From Skermanella aerolata KACC 11604 (GTDB taxonomy: Bacteria > Pseudomonadota > Alphaproteobacteria > Azospirillales > Azospirillaceae), in contig NZ_AVFK01000001.1 in NCBI RefSeq assembly GCF_000936425.1, positions 124,001 through 188,000 on the forward strand: DNA of 64,000 nt, written 5' to 3'. Of the stretch, positions 52,810 through 62,224 are shown piece by piece. Positions within the stretch are counted from its first letter, which is position 1. Each line of letters begins with the position of its first letter. The notes below the pieces were generated by a model. The model made no database searches and was not told the origin of the DNA. It was given only the letters and a program-made list of their open reading frames with translations. The position numbers and the translations under genes are program-made.

Positions 52810-54609
52810 TTAGGTGATGCGGACCGCCACATACGAACCCGGTGCATCCTCGATTACCGGCAGGCCGCCGGTACCGGGAATGCGGGCCTCGACCTTGCCG
52901 CCGCCGTGTTTTTGAAGCCACTTGAACCACTCCGGCCACCAGGAGCCCGGCGACTGCTTGGCGGCTTCCAGCCACGCGTCGGGGGTTTTGGGCAGCTTGG
53001 TGTTGGTCCAATAGCAGTATTTGTCGGCGGCGGGAGGATTGACCACGCCGGCGATGTGGCCTGACGCCGAGAGCACGAACTTGACCGGCCCGTTGAAGAT
53101 CTGCGTCGCCGCGTAGGTCGATTTCCACGGCGCGATATGGTCCTCGCGGGTGGACAGCATGAATGTGGGCGTCTTGATCAGCCGGAGGTCGATCGGCTGG
53201 TCCTTCAGCGAGATGCCGCCGGGCTGGGCCAGAAGGTTCTTCTGATACATGTTGCGCAGGTAGAAGCTGTGCATCCGCGCCGGCATGCGAGTCGAATCCG
53301 AGTTCCAGTACAGCAGGTCGAACGGGAACGGATCCTTGCCCAGAAGGTAGTTGTTGACGACGAACGACCAGATCAGGTCGTTGGCGCGCAGCATGTTGAA
53401 GCTGGCCGCCATGGTGCTGCCGTCCAGGTAGCCCTTCTCGTTCATCTTCTCTTCGAGCATCTGCAACTGCTCTTCGTCGATGAACACAGACAATTCGCCG
53501 GCTTCGGAGAAGTCGGTCATCGTCGTGAAGAAGGTGGCGCTGGTGATCCGCTCGTCGCCCTTGGCCGCCATATAGGCCAGCGTCGAGGCGAGCAGCGTAC
53601 CGCCCAGGCAGTAGCCTATCGCGTTGACTTCCGGCTGGCCGGTGGCGAGCTGGATCTGGTCCAGGGCCGCCAGCGTCCCTTCCGCCATGTAGTCCTCGAA
53701 GCTCTTGGCCGACAGTTCCTCGTCCGGATTGACCCACGACACCATGAAGACGGTGATGCCCTGGTCGACCGCCCACTTGATGAAGGAGTTCTTCGGCCGC
53801 AGATCGAGGATGTAGTACTTGTTGATCCATGGCGGCACGATCATCAGCGGCCGGCGCAGCACCTGCCCGGTCGTCGGGGAGTACTGGATCAGCTGCATCA
53901 GGTCGTTCTGGAAGACGACCTTGCCGGGCGTCGACGCGATGTTCTTGCCGACCTGGAAGGCGTCGTAATCGGTCATCCGGATGCTGAGCTGGCCCTTACC
54001 ACGCTCCAGGTCGTCCAGCAGGTGCTCCAGCCCCCTGACAAGGTTCTCGCCGCCCGACTCCATGGTGGCGCGCAGCACCTCAGGGTTGGTCATCACGAAG
54101 TTGCTCGGCGCCATCGCGTCGACGAACTGCCGGGTGTAGAAGTCCACCTTCATCGCCGACTTGTCGTCCATCCCGTCGACTTCGCGCACGCTCGCCTGAA
54201 GGAAGCGGGCGGTCAGCAGGTAGGATTGCTTGATGAAGTCGAAGACCGTGTTCTCGTCCCAGGCGCTGTCCTTGAAGCGGCGGTCTTCCTTGGAGGGGAT
54301 GATCACCGGCTCGGCTTCCTGCCCCATCAGGCGCTGGGTCGTCCGCTGCCACAGCGTCATGTAGTCGTACCAGAGCGACATCTGAGCCTGTACGAGCTTG
54401 ACCGGATCGGCCATGATCCGCGTCGTCATCTCGAGAAAGGCATTGCCGATATGCAGCGGGTCGGCCGAAGCATTGGCGTGGCCGTCGCTGGCCTGCCGCG
54501 CGAGGAATTCTGTCACCAGGTGCTGGCTGTGCTCGGCGATCCGGGCCATCGCCCGGCTTAACTCGACCGGATCAGGAAACTTCACGTCGGGGCCTTGCGT
54601 TTCGGCCAT
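52810..54609 (-). CDS. phaC: Class I poly(3-hydroxyalkanoate) synthase
   Basis: A 599-residue polymerase of classical class I type. The nucleophile Cys is in AIGYCLGGTLLASTL, Asp in STREDHIAPWKSTYAA and His in LSASGHIAGVVNPPA; the Trp block is YWNSDSTRMPARMHSFYLRN. The N-terminal domain (RIAEHSQHLVTEFLARQASD, NAFLEMTTRIMADPVKLVQA) is the usual PhaC_N. The enzyme makes short-chain PHA such as PHB. It is the second synthase in 5 kb and runs opposite to the first, with clearly different N-terminus and His-loop, so it is an old paralog, not a recent copy. phaA, phaB and phasin genes are not in the window. Confidence 0.95.
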   Translation of the reverse strand: MAETQGPDVKFPDPVELSRAMARIAEHSQHLVTEFLARQASDGHANASADPLHIGNAFLEMTTRIMADPVKLVQAQMSLWYDYMTLWQRTTQRLMGQEAEPVIIPSKEDRRFKDSAWDENTVFDFIKQSYLLTARFLQASVREVDGMDDKSAMKVDFYTRQFVDAMAPSNFVMTNPEVLRATMESGGENLVRGLEHLLDDLERGKGQLSIRMTDYDAFQVGKNIASTPGKVVFQNDLMQLIQYSPTTGQVLRRPLMIVPPWINKYYILDLRPKNSFIKWAVDQGITVFMVSWVNPDEELSAKSFEDYMAEGTLAALDQIQLATGQPEVNAIGYCLGGTLLASTLAYMAAKGDERITSATFFTTMTDFSEAGELSVFIDEEQLQMLEEKMNEKGYLDGSTMAASFNMLRANDLIWSFVVNNYLLGKDPFPFDLLYWNSDSTRMPARMHSFYLRNMYQKNLLAQPGGISLKDQPIDLRLIKTPTFMLSTREDHIAPWKSTYAATQIFNGPVKFVLSASGHIAGVVNPPAADKYCYWTNTKLPKTPDAWLEAAKQSPGSWWPEWFKWLQKHGGGKVEARIPGTGGLPVIEDAPGSYVAVRIT

Positions 54610-54868
54610 GTTTTCGGTCCTCTACGACTTATCGATACTGGCGTTCCGCCCCTGCCGCTTGGCGCATATGTCGAACGCGGGAATGCCGGGCTTGATGGAC
54701 TGCGCACTTTGATACAACATCGGCGTAATTTTTTCAGCGCCGTGATGCGCGGGCGGCCCGATGTAGCCGGATCGGCCCGCGCCCAATCGACGCACGGGGA
54801 TACAAAAATCCACCGTCAAGGGAGACTATGCCGGCTATGGGTGACAAAAACGATAAAACGGCACCAAA

Positions 54869-55312
54869 ATGATGGCCGCAGGAATGATTCGTCGCACTGT
54901 GCGGCAATCTATGATCATTTTGACGATGACCATGGGTTTGGCCGGTTGTGCGGATAGCCCGGCTCTGGATCTGCTCGGCGGCGGGGCCGGACTGCCGCCC
55001 GAGGGGGCGGACCAGGGACTCATCCGCCGGGCTACGGACGAAGACAAGACCTGGCCCAACCTTGCCAGCGTACCGCCCCGGCCGACCGTCTTCAGCAAGC
55101 CGGCGGAAAGGCAGGCTCTGATGGACCGACTCAGGATCGAGCGCGGCGAGGACGTGGCGGCCGGCGCCGATCTGGATGCCCGCGCCCCGGTGGCTCCGGC
55201 CCGGCAGGCGCCGCCCTCGCTGCCGCCGATGGGAACCGACGTGCCGCCGCCGGTCGGCGCCATCCAGATCCCCAGCGCTCCCCCGGATCTTCAGCAGAGC
55301 GGCATTCAGTGA
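54869..55312 (+). CDS. Putative Pro-rich lipoprotein, function unknown
   Basis: Up to 147 residues with a lipoprotein signal (MIRRTVRQSMIILTMTMGLA, lipobox LAGC). The mature part has an Asp/Glu-rich helix (PAERQALMDRLRIERGEDVA) and a Pro-rich tail (PPSLPPMGTDVPPPVGAIQI). Candidate starts are ATG 54869, 54872 and 54884; none has a well-placed ribosome-binding site. I do not recognise the family. It lies 191 bp before alaC in the same direction. Confidence 0.6.
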   Translation: MMAAGMIRRTVRQSMIILTMTMGLAGCADSPALDLLGGGAGLPPEGADQGLIRRATDEDKTWPNLASVPPRPTVFSKPAERQALMDRLRIERGEDVAAGADLDARAPVAPARQAPPSLPPMGTDVPPPVGAIQIPSAPPDLQQSGIQ

Positions 55313-55504
55313 CGTTTTGCCCGTTCCTGGCGGGCAATCCGGCGTATCCTTATCTTTAGGGTACTCGGGCTGCCGAAAAATCTCGATTCCGGCGCGGCGG
55401 AGCGGTACATACTGGCTCCCCGCTCCGATCCGGCCGATCGCCGTGTCGGCGTGGGCGGAGCGCATTTTTGAGAAGCGCCTGTATCTCCAGGTTTTGGGGC
55501 ACCC

Positions 55505-56749
55505 ATGACGGATAGCGAATTCCACCGAATCAAAAGATTGCCGCCGTACGTGTTCGCGGAAGTGAACGCCATGAAGGCGCGAGCCCGAGCCGCAGGCGAA
55601 GACATCATCGATTTCGGCATGGGCAACCCCGACCTGCCGACTCCCCAGCACATCGTCGACAAGCTGGTCGAGGCGGTGCAGGATCCCAAGACCCATCGCT
55701 ATTCCAACTCGCGCGGCATTCCCGGCCTGCGGCGGGCGATCTGCTCCTATTACAAGAAGCGTTTCAACGTGACGCTCGATCCGGAGAGCGAGGCGATCGT
55801 CACGATCGGGTCGAAGGAAGGTCTGGCCAATCTGGCGCAGGCGATCACCAGCCCCGGCGACATCATGCTGGTGCCCAATCCCAGCTATCCGATCCACCCC
55901 TTCGGCTTCATCCTGGCCGGCGCCTCCATCCGCCACCTGCCGATCGGGCAGGGGCACAGCTTCCTGGAATCGCTGGAGCGGGCGGTCAAGCACAGCGTGC
56001 CGAAGCCGCTGGCGGTCGTCCTGAACTACCCGTCCAACCCGACGGCCGAGGTGGTGGACCTGGACTTCTACCGTCCGATCGTGGAGTTCTGCCTTAAGCA
56101 CGGCATCTATATCCTGTCGGATCTGGCCTATTCCGAGATCTATTTCGACGACGTTCCGCCGCCGTCGATCCTGGAGATCCCGGAAGCCCGCGAGATCGCG
56201 GTCGAGTTCACGTCGATGAGCAAGACCTATTCGATGCCGGGCTGGCGCATCGGCTTCGCCACCGGCAACAAGAAGCTGATCACGGCGCTGGCGCGGATCA
56301 AATCCTACCTCGACTACGGCGCCTTCACGCCGATCCAGGTCGCCGCCGCGGCGGCGCTCAACGGTCCGCAGGACTGCGTCGCCGAGGCCCGCGCCATCTA
56401 TAAGGCACGCCGCGACGTGCTGATCGAGGGTCTGGCCGCCGCCGGTTGGCAGGTTCCCAGCCCGCCCGCCAGCATGTTCGCCTGGGCGCCGATCCCGCCG
56501 CAGTTCGCCCATCTCGGCAGCCTGGAGTTCAGTAAGCTGCTGCTTCAGGAAGCCAAGGTCGCGGTGGCTCCCGGCATCGGCTTCGGCGAATACGGCGACG
56601 GGCATGTCCGTCTGGCGCTGGTCGAGAACCAGCACCGCATCCGGCAGGCCTGCCGCAACATCCGCCAGTTCTTCCAGGAAGCCGGCATCGCGCCGGCAAC
56701 CACCGTGCGCCGTGCGCCGGTCGCCTCCAAACAGCGGGCGGCATCGTGA
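55505..56749 (+). CDS. alaC: Alanine/glutamate-type aminotransferase AlaC (LL-DAP aminotransferase-like)
   Basis: A 414-residue PLP enzyme. Blocks: IIDFGMGNPDLPTPQHIVDK, RYSNSRGIPGLRRAICSYYK, VVLNYPSNPTAEVVDLDFYR, ILSDLAYSEIYFDD (PLP-Asp) and FTSMSKTYSMPGWRIGFATG with the Schiff-base Lys. The C-terminal Arg region is GDGHVRLALVENQ. It is the AlaC subtype, making alanine from pyruvate and glutamate. Its stop overlaps the GTG of hom by four bases, hinting at translational coupling. Gene order alaC-hom-glpX-recJ is frequent in alphaproteobacteria. Confidence 0.93.
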   Translation: MTDSEFHRIKRLPPYVFAEVNAMKARARAAGEDIIDFGMGNPDLPTPQHIVDKLVEAVQDPKTHRYSNSRGIPGLRRAICSYYKKRFNVTLDPESEAIVTIGSKEGLANLAQAITSPGDIMLVPNPSYPIHPFGFILAGASIRHLPIGQGHSFLESLERAVKHSVPKPLAVVLNYPSNPTAEVVDLDFYRPIVEFCLKHGIYILSDLAYSEIYFDDVPPPSILEIPEAREIAVEFTSMSKTYSMPGWRIGFATGNKKLITALARIKSYLDYGAFTPIQVAAAAALNGPQDCVAEARAIYKARRDVLIEGLAAAGWQVPSPPASMFAWAPIPPQFAHLGSLEFSKLLLQEAKVAVAPGIGFGEYGDGHVRLALVENQHRIRQACRNIRQFFQEAGIAPATTVRRAPVASKQRAAS

Positions 56750-58038
56750 AGACGCCGCTCAGGATAGGCATCGCCGGACTCGGCACCGTAGGGGCCGGCG
56801 TCCTCAAGGTGCTGGAGACGCACGCCGACCTGCTGGAAATGCGCAGCGGCCAGCGGATCGTGGTGACGGCCGTAAGCGCCCGCTCGCGCAGCCGCGACCG
56901 CGGGGTCGATCTCAGCACCGTGCGCTGGTACGAGGACGCGGTAGCCCTCGCCTCCGACCCTGACGTGGATGTCGTGGTCGAGTTGATCGGCGGGTCCGAG
57001 GGCATCGCCCGCGACCTGGTCGTGACCGCGCTGGAGAACGGCAAGCACGTCGTTACCGCCAACAAGGCCCTGCTGGCCCATCACGGCAACGAACTGGCTG
57101 CCCTGGCCGAGCGCAGGGGTGTCGCCCTTGCCCTGGAAGCGGCGGTCGCCGGCGGCATTCCGGTCATCAAGGGCCTGCGCGAGGGCCTTGCCGCCAATGC
57201 GATCAAGGAAGTCCACGGCATCCTGAACGGCACCTGCAACTACATCCTGACGGAGATGCGGGAAACCGGACGGGAGTTCGGCGACGTGCTGGCCGAAGCC
57301 CAGAAGCTGGGCTATGCCGAGTCCGATCCCAGCTTCGACATCGACGGCGTCGATGCGGCCCATAAGCTGGCGATCCTGACCTCGGTCGCTTTCGGCTGCC
57401 CGGTCGATTTCGCCGCCGTCCACATCGAAGGCATCCGGCACATCTCCGCACTGGACATAGAGTACGCGAAGGAGCTCGGTTACAGGATCAAGCTTCTCGG
57501 CATCGCCCGGCGCAACAACGGCGGTGTCGAGCAGCGCGTGCATCCCGCCATGGTCCCGATCGATTCGCCCATCGCGGCGGTCGACGGCGTCTTCAATGCC
57601 GTGGTCGCGGACGGCGATTTCGTCGAGAAGGTGACTTTCGTCGGACGGGGCGCTGGTGCGGGACCGACCGCCTCGGCCGTCGTCGCCGATCTGCTGGATG
57701 TGGCCCGGGGCCGGATCGCCCCGGTCTTCGGGGTCCCATCCGGGCGTCTCGCACGGATTCATACGGCCTCGCCGGAGGAACGCCGAGGTGCTTACTACCT
57801 GCGCCTTATGGTGGTGGACCGTCCCGGCGTGATAGCAGATGTCGCGGCGGCGCTTCGCGACGAGAACGTCTCGATGGAGGCGTTTCTTCAACGCGGCCGT
57901 GCGCCGGGTGAAGCGGTACCTGTCGTCCTTACGACCCACGACACCGACGAGGCATCGATCCAACGTGCCTTGACGTCGCTGGAGAGTTTGGAGGCGGTGC
58001 TGGAACAGCCGCGTCTGATACGGATCGAGCAGTTCTGA
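56746..58038 (+). CDS. hom: Homoserine dehydrogenase
   Basis: A 430-residue enzyme reducing aspartate semialdehyde to homoserine in Thr/Met synthesis. NAD(P)-binding is LRIGIAGLGTVGAGVLKVLE. The catalytic region has VTANKALLAHHGNELAALAE, LEAAVAGGIPVIKGLREGLA, IKEVHGILNGTCNYILTEM and LGYAESDPSFDIDGVDAAHK. The C-terminal ACT domain (LRLMVVDRPGVIADVAAALR) allows threonine feedback. The start is GTG 56746, coupled to alaC. A GGGCCG/CGGCCC hairpin follows at 58049-58065, then glpX. Confidence 0.96.
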   Translation: MKTPLRIGIAGLGTVGAGVLKVLETHADLLEMRSGQRIVVTAVSARSRSRDRGVDLSTVRWYEDAVALASDPDVDVVVELIGGSEGIARDLVVTALENGKHVVTANKALLAHHGNELAALAERRGVALALEAAVAGGIPVIKGLREGLAANAIKEVHGILNGTCNYILTEMRETGREFGDVLAEAQKLGYAESDPSFDIDGVDAAHKLAILTSVAFGCPVDFAAVHIEGIRHISALDIEYAKELGYRIKLLGIARRNNGGVEQRVHPAMVPIDSPIAAVDGVFNAVVADGDFVEKVTFVGRGAGAGPTASAVVADLLDVARGRIAPVFGVPSGRLARIHTASPEERRGAYYLRLMVVDRPGVIADVAAALRDENVSMEAFLQRGRAPGEAVPVVLTTHDTDEASIQRALTSLESLEAVLEQPRLIRIEQF

Positions 58039-58118
58039 TCTACTTATCGGGCCGGCTGACGGCCCTGGACAGTAACTAGATTTTGGATGAAATGGGGTCG
58101 AACCCCAGGGGGAAAACG

Positions 58119-59111
58119 ATGGTAGAGCAAGAAGCGCGTCAAATGGACCGCAACCTGGCCCTTGAGGTCGTGCGCGTGACCGAGGCGGCGGCGCTGTCGG
58201 CGTCGCTGCTGATCGGCCGCGGCGACGAGAAGCTGGCCGATCAGGCCGCCGTCGATGCGATGCGGCAGGCGCTGAACGGGCTGGCGATCGACGGTACGGT
58301 CGTGATCGGCGAGGGTGAGCGGGACGAGGCGCCGATGCTCTATATCGGTGAGAAGGTCGGCACCGGTGGTCCCAAGATCGACATCGCGCTCGATCCGCTG
58401 GAAGGCACCACGATCACCGCGACCGGCGGCCCCAACGCCCTGGCCGTCATCGCCATGGCGGAGGAAGGCGGCTTCCTCAACGCGCCCGACGTCTACATGG
58501 ACAAGATCGCCGTCGGCGGCAACCTGCCGGACAACATCGTCGATCTGGACGAGACGGTCGAGAACAACCTGCGCAACCTGGCCAAGGCCAAGGGCGCCGA
58601 CCTGTCCGAACTGCTCGTCTGCATCCTGGACCGCCCGCGGCATGCCGAACTGATCGCCAAGGTCCGTGAAGCCGGCGCACGCATCATGCTGATCGGCGAC
58701 GGCGACGTGTCGGGCGTGATCGCGACGTCTCAGCCGGAAAGCGGCGTCGACATCTACATGGGCAGCGGCGGCGCTCCGGAAGGCGTCCTTGCCGCCGCCG
58801 CCCTGCGCTGCATCGGCGGTCAGTTCCAGGGCCGGCTGCTGTTCCGCAACGCCGACGAGAAGGCACGTGCTGCACGCTGGGGCGTCACCGACCTCAACCG
58901 CAAGTACGAGCTGAACGACCTTGCCAGCGGCAACGTGATGTTCGCCGCCACCGGCGTCACCAGCGGCAACCTGCTGCGCGGCGTGCGCCGTTTCGCCGGC
59001 GGCGCCGTCACCCACTCGATCGTCATGCGGTCCAAGAGCGGCACCGTCCGCATGGTCGAGGCTCACCACAACTTCGGCCGCAAGACCGGCTTCGGTCCCA
59101 CCGATCGGTGA
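58119..59111 (+). CDS. glpX: Class II fructose-1,6-bisphosphatase
   Basis: A 330-residue protein from ATG 58119, with a purine-rich GGGGGA 5 bp upstream; the extension to 58083 is unneeded. Signatures of GlpX: GTVVIGEGERDEAPMLYIGE, KIDIALDPLEGTTITATGGP (metal-binding DPLEGTT) and IMLIGDGDVSGVIATSQPES. It hydrolyses fructose-1,6-bisphosphate to fructose-6-phosphate in gluconeogenesis. Some family members also act on sedoheptulose-1,7-bisphosphate. The stop overlaps the GTG of recJ by four bases. Confidence 0.96.
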   Translation: MVEQEARQMDRNLALEVVRVTEAAALSASLLIGRGDEKLADQAAVDAMRQALNGLAIDGTVVIGEGERDEAPMLYIGEKVGTGGPKIDIALDPLEGTTITATGGPNALAVIAMAEEGGFLNAPDVYMDKIAVGGNLPDNIVDLDETVENNLRNLAKAKGADLSELLVCILDRPRHAELIAKVREAGARIMLIGDGDVSGVIATSQPESGVDIYMGSGGAPEGVLAAAALRCIGGQFQGRLLFRNADEKARAARWGVTDLNRKYELNDLASGNVMFAATGVTSGNLLRGVRRFAGGAVTHSIVMRSKSGTVRMVEAHHNFGRKTGFGPTDR

Positions 59112-60895
59112 CATCCGAGAACGCTTTTCTGAAGGTAAACCGCTCGTTCGGCGGCCGGCGCTGGATCGCCCGGCCCTCGGACGAGCGGACGGCCCTGGCT
59201 CTTGCCCAGGGCTACGGCCTGCCTGAACTGGTCGGCCGCGTGCTTTCCGCACGCGGTATCGATCTGTCCACGGCCGAGGCGTTCCTGACGCCGAAGCTGA
59301 AGTCGCTGCTGCCCGATCCCAGCCACCTGAAGGACATGGACGCCGCAGCTTCGCGGATCGCCCGTGCCATCATGGGCGGCGAGAAGGTAGCGGTGTTCGG
59401 CGACTACGACGTGGATGGCGCCACGTCGTCGGCACTGCTGCGCCGGTTCTTCCGCGCGGCCGGTTCCGACGTCACCGTCTACATCCCCGACCGCATCGCC
59501 GAAGGCTACGGCCCCAACGCGCCGGCTCTCCTGCGCCTCAAGTCCGAAGGCGTCAGCCTTGTCGTGACGGTGGACTGCGGCGTGACGTCGTTCGACCCCC
59601 TGGCCGCTGCGGCGGATGCCGGGCTGGAGGTCGTCGTAATCGACCACCACGCGGCTGAACCGCGCCTGCCGCGCGCTGTCGCCGTGGTCAATCCAAACCG
59701 CAAGGACGATGCGTCCCCCCACAAGACGCTGGCCGCGGTCGGCGTCACCTTCCTGCTGGTCGTCGCACTCAACCGCGCACTGCGGGAGGCCGGCTGGTGG
59801 AACGACCGCCGCCCGGCCCCGGATCTCCTGAACTGGCTCGACATCGTCGCACTCGGAACCGTCTGCGACGTGGTCCCGCTGATAGGCTTGAACCGTGCCC
59901 TGGTTACCCAGGGCCTCAAGGTCATGGCCAAGCGCGGCAATCCCGGCATCACGGCACTTGCCGACCTGTGCAAGCTGACCGAGAAGCCCGACGCGTGGCA
60001 TGCCGGCTTCATCCTCGGGCCACGGGTCAATGCCGGCGGCAGGGTAGGGGCCTCTGACCTCGGCGCCCGCATGCTTTCGACCGACGACCCGCGCGAGGCG
60101 GCCCAGATCGCCAGGATCCTCGACCAGCACAACACCGAGCGGCGCGCCATAGAGGCCGAGGTCCTGGAAGAAGCCATGACCGGCGTGGAAGCGGCCCTCG
60201 AAGACCTCGGCGGCTTGGTCTTCGCCGTCGGCGAAGGCTGGCATCCCGGCGTGATCGGCATCGTCGCCGCCCGTCTGAAGGAGCGCTACAACCGCGCCGC
60301 CTGCGTCGTGGCCTTGGACAACGGCATCGGAAAGGCGTCGGGCCGCTCGGTACGGGGCGTGGACCTCGGCGCCGCCGTGATCGCGGCGCGCCATGCCGGC
60401 CTGCTGATCGCCGGCGGCGGCCATCCGATGGCAGCCGGTTTCACCGCTGCCGCCGACCGCCTGCCCGAACTGAAGAGTTTCCTAGCCGGTCGCATCGCGG
60501 ACCAGCAGGTGGACGGCCCGCTGGCGCCGACCCTGGAACTTGACGGCATGCTTTCCGTCGGGGGTGCGACTCCCGATCTGGTTTCCCTGCTCAACCGCCT
60601 GGGACCCTTCGGCACCGGCAATTCGGAACCGCGCTTCGCTCTGGCCGATGCCCGTGTCGTCCAGGCCAGCGTCGTCGGGGAAAACCACGTTCGCTGCATC
60701 CTGAGTGGCCAGGGAGGGGAGCGCCTGAAAGCCATCGCGTTCCGCACACTCGACACCGACCTCGGCAAGGCGCTGCTGAAGAGCGGCGGCTCGCCCATGC
60801 ACATCGCCGGCTATCTGAGACCTGACAACTGGCAGGGCCGCAACGATGTCCAGTTGATGATCGAGGACGCGGCTCCGGTCTGGGGCGCCGGCTAG
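59108..60895 (+). CDS. recJ: Single-stranded-DNA-specific exonuclease RecJ
   Basis: A 595-residue 5'-3' exonuclease of recombination and mismatch repair. The DHH motifs are VAVFGDYDVDGATSSALLRR, SLVVTVDCGVTSFDPL and VVVIDHHAAEPRLP. The DHHA1 part has GFILGPRVNAGGRVGASDLG and AGLLIAGGGHPMAAGFTAAA. The OB-fold comes at the end (LNRLGPFGTGNSEPRFALAD). The start is GTG 59108, overlapping the glpX stop, so translational coupling is likely. Length is normal for alphaproteobacteria. Confidence 0.96.
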   Translation: MTSENAFLKVNRSFGGRRWIARPSDERTALALAQGYGLPELVGRVLSARGIDLSTAEAFLTPKLKSLLPDPSHLKDMDAAASRIARAIMGGEKVAVFGDYDVDGATSSALLRRFFRAAGSDVTVYIPDRIAEGYGPNAPALLRLKSEGVSLVVTVDCGVTSFDPLAAAADAGLEVVVIDHHAAEPRLPRAVAVVNPNRKDDASPHKTLAAVGVTFLLVVALNRALREAGWWNDRRPAPDLLNWLDIVALGTVCDVVPLIGLNRALVTQGLKVMAKRGNPGITALADLCKLTEKPDAWHAGFILGPRVNAGGRVGASDLGARMLSTDDPREAAQIARILDQHNTERRAIEAEVLEEAMTGVEAALEDLGGLVFAVGEGWHPGVIGIVAARLKERYNRAACVVALDNGIGKASGRSVRGVDLGAAVIAARHAGLLIAGGGHPMAAGFTAAADRLPELKSFLAGRIADQQVDGPLAPTLELDGMLSVGGATPDLVSLLNRLGPFGTGNSEPRFALADARVVQASVVGENHVRCILSGQGGERLKAIAFRTLDTDLGKALLKSGGSPMHIAGYLRPDNWQGRNDVQLMIEDAAPVWGAG

Positions 60896-60943
60896 CCCCC
60901 TGAATAAGCCCGCAAAAAACTTCCGCCGTCAGAAAAAACCTTC

Positions 60944-60972
60944 TTGCATCAACCCCGTCGCCCGGCTATCAA
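60944..60972 (+). promoter_or_regulatory. tRNA-Glu promoter
   Basis: TTGCAT (60944-60949) and TATCAA (60967-60972) are separated by 17 bp, and the -10 ends 20 bp before the tRNA. Position and spacing fit a stable-RNA promoter. Confidence 0.6.
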
Positions 60973-60992
60973 CCATCTCACTTCAACGCCTC

Positions 60993-61068
60993 GTCCCCAT
61001 CGTCTAGAGGCCTAGGACACCGCCCTTTCACGGCGGTAACAGGGGTTCGAATCCCCTTGGGGACGCCA
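60993..61068 (+). tRNA. tRNA-Glu (anticodon UUC)
   Basis: A full cloverleaf: acceptor GTCCCCA pairs with TGGGGAC (61058-61064), discriminator G, and encoded CCA at 61066-61068. The anticodon stem CCGCC/GGCGG holds loop CTTTCAC, giving anticodon TTC. The T arm contains GGTTCGAATCC. Confidence 0.97.
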
Positions 61069-61208
61069 TCTTATCAAGCACTTAGCAGCCACTTCAAAGT
61101 CGTACGGCAAATATACGACATAGATTTGGTCGTACCGTCGATGTTCGGCTGGTGCATTGACACAGACAAGGGATTCACAGCGGATCGGCGTTATGCGAGT
61201 CTGAGCTC

Positions 61209-61800
61209 ATGGCTCAGACAATCAGCGTCATCGTCAGCCCTGAAGACCGCGCGCGGTTGGCCGCCGTCATCGGGGATCGCAACCGCCCGCTCAAGCATGT
61301 GCAGCGGATCCGGATCGTCCTTCTTTCGGCGGACTGCCTGCCGGTGCTAGAGATCGCCCGGCAGGTCGGGGTGAGCCGGCCATTGGTTTGGCGCTGGCAG
61401 CGTCGCTTCGCCGAGAAAGGCGTGACGTCCTGCTGCGTGAACCCAGCCGCAAGCCGGGCAAGGCTCCGGTTCCGCAGGAGACGGTACGGCGGGTGGTCGC
61501 CCTGATCTGCGCGGAGCCGCCTGGAACGGCGACACACTGGACCGGACGGGCGATGGCCAAGGCCGTCAACCTGAGCCTGCGCACGATCCAGCGCATCTGG
61601 GAGGCGCACCGGCTCCAGCCGCACCGCATCCGTACCTTCAAGCGGTCCAACGATCCGGCCTTTGCCGCCAAGGTGGAGGATGTCGTCGGCCTCTACATGG
61701 ACCCGCCCGTCCATGCGGTGGTCGTATCCATCGATGAGAAGTCTCAAATCCAGGCACTCGACCGCACTCAGCCGGGGCTGCCGCTGAAACCGGGGAAACT
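61209..61800 (+). pseudogene. IS630-family transposase remnant (frameshifted and 3'-truncated)
   Basis: From ATG 61209 the frame gives an IS630-type N-terminus with a helix-turn-helix (VLEIARQVGVSRPLVWRWQR, then RFAEKGV). At about 61424 a single base, probably one G of GTGGAC, has been lost. The protein continues in another frame: DVLLREPSRKPGKAPVPQET and TIQRIWEAHRLQPHRIRTFK, up to VVVSIDEKSQIQALDRTQPG with the first catalytic Asp. After LPLKPG (about 61796) similarity to the family ends. The second and third acidic residues of the DDE triad are missing, so the element is dead. No terminal inverted repeats were identified. Confidence 0.85.
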
Positions 61801-62224
61801 CCGGCGGCAATATCAGCGTGATTTTCGAGTGGGAATACTGAGACGTTGTCTTCTTTCCCACGCTCTTCTCCGGTGATCCTAAGCTTCTCGCCGACCCGAC
61901 GGGCCGCAGTTCGTGGCAGGAAACGATCAAGCCGGCCGGAATGGCTTGTTGGCTTCATCGCGTCCTCGCTGCCGACATTGTTGGGAAAACAAGGCGGTGG
62001 ACCAGGCGAGACGGGCAGTAAATCACTGCGAAATTGTTCCCGAAATTACAATCAAAAGTTAACTTAGATCAAGGACGACCGCACATCGATGCTCATACTC
62101 TTTACAGGTTCGAAATCTACCATTTCCGCCTGAGCACTTCATGCATCTTGGCAGTAAACGGTTGATAGCCAACGAAACATCCAGGGCCATCCAGACGGAA
62201 ACAGTGTCAGAGGAGCAAAAATCG
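61801..62224. other. Unassigned accessory DNA between IS630 remnant and RTX gene
   Basis: About 424 bp. The first 200 bp have several short open frames, none recognisable; they may be debris of another mobile element. From about 62030 the sequence becomes AT-rich and probably holds the promoter of the RTX gene. No supported gene. Confidence 0.4.

Noticed and set aside
55313-55345. TTGCCCG/CGGGCAA hairpin after the Pro-rich lipoprotein gene as a terminator
   Set aside because: No T-run on either strand after the stem; too weak to call.
54734-56635. 633-codon minus-strand open frame
   Set aside because: Antisense to alaC and the preceding lipoprotein gene; low-complexity and without motifs.
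61069-61208. Integrase gene or attachment-site duplication next to tRNA-Glu
   Set aside because: No integrase motif on either strand, and no second copy of the tRNA 3' end was seen within the window.
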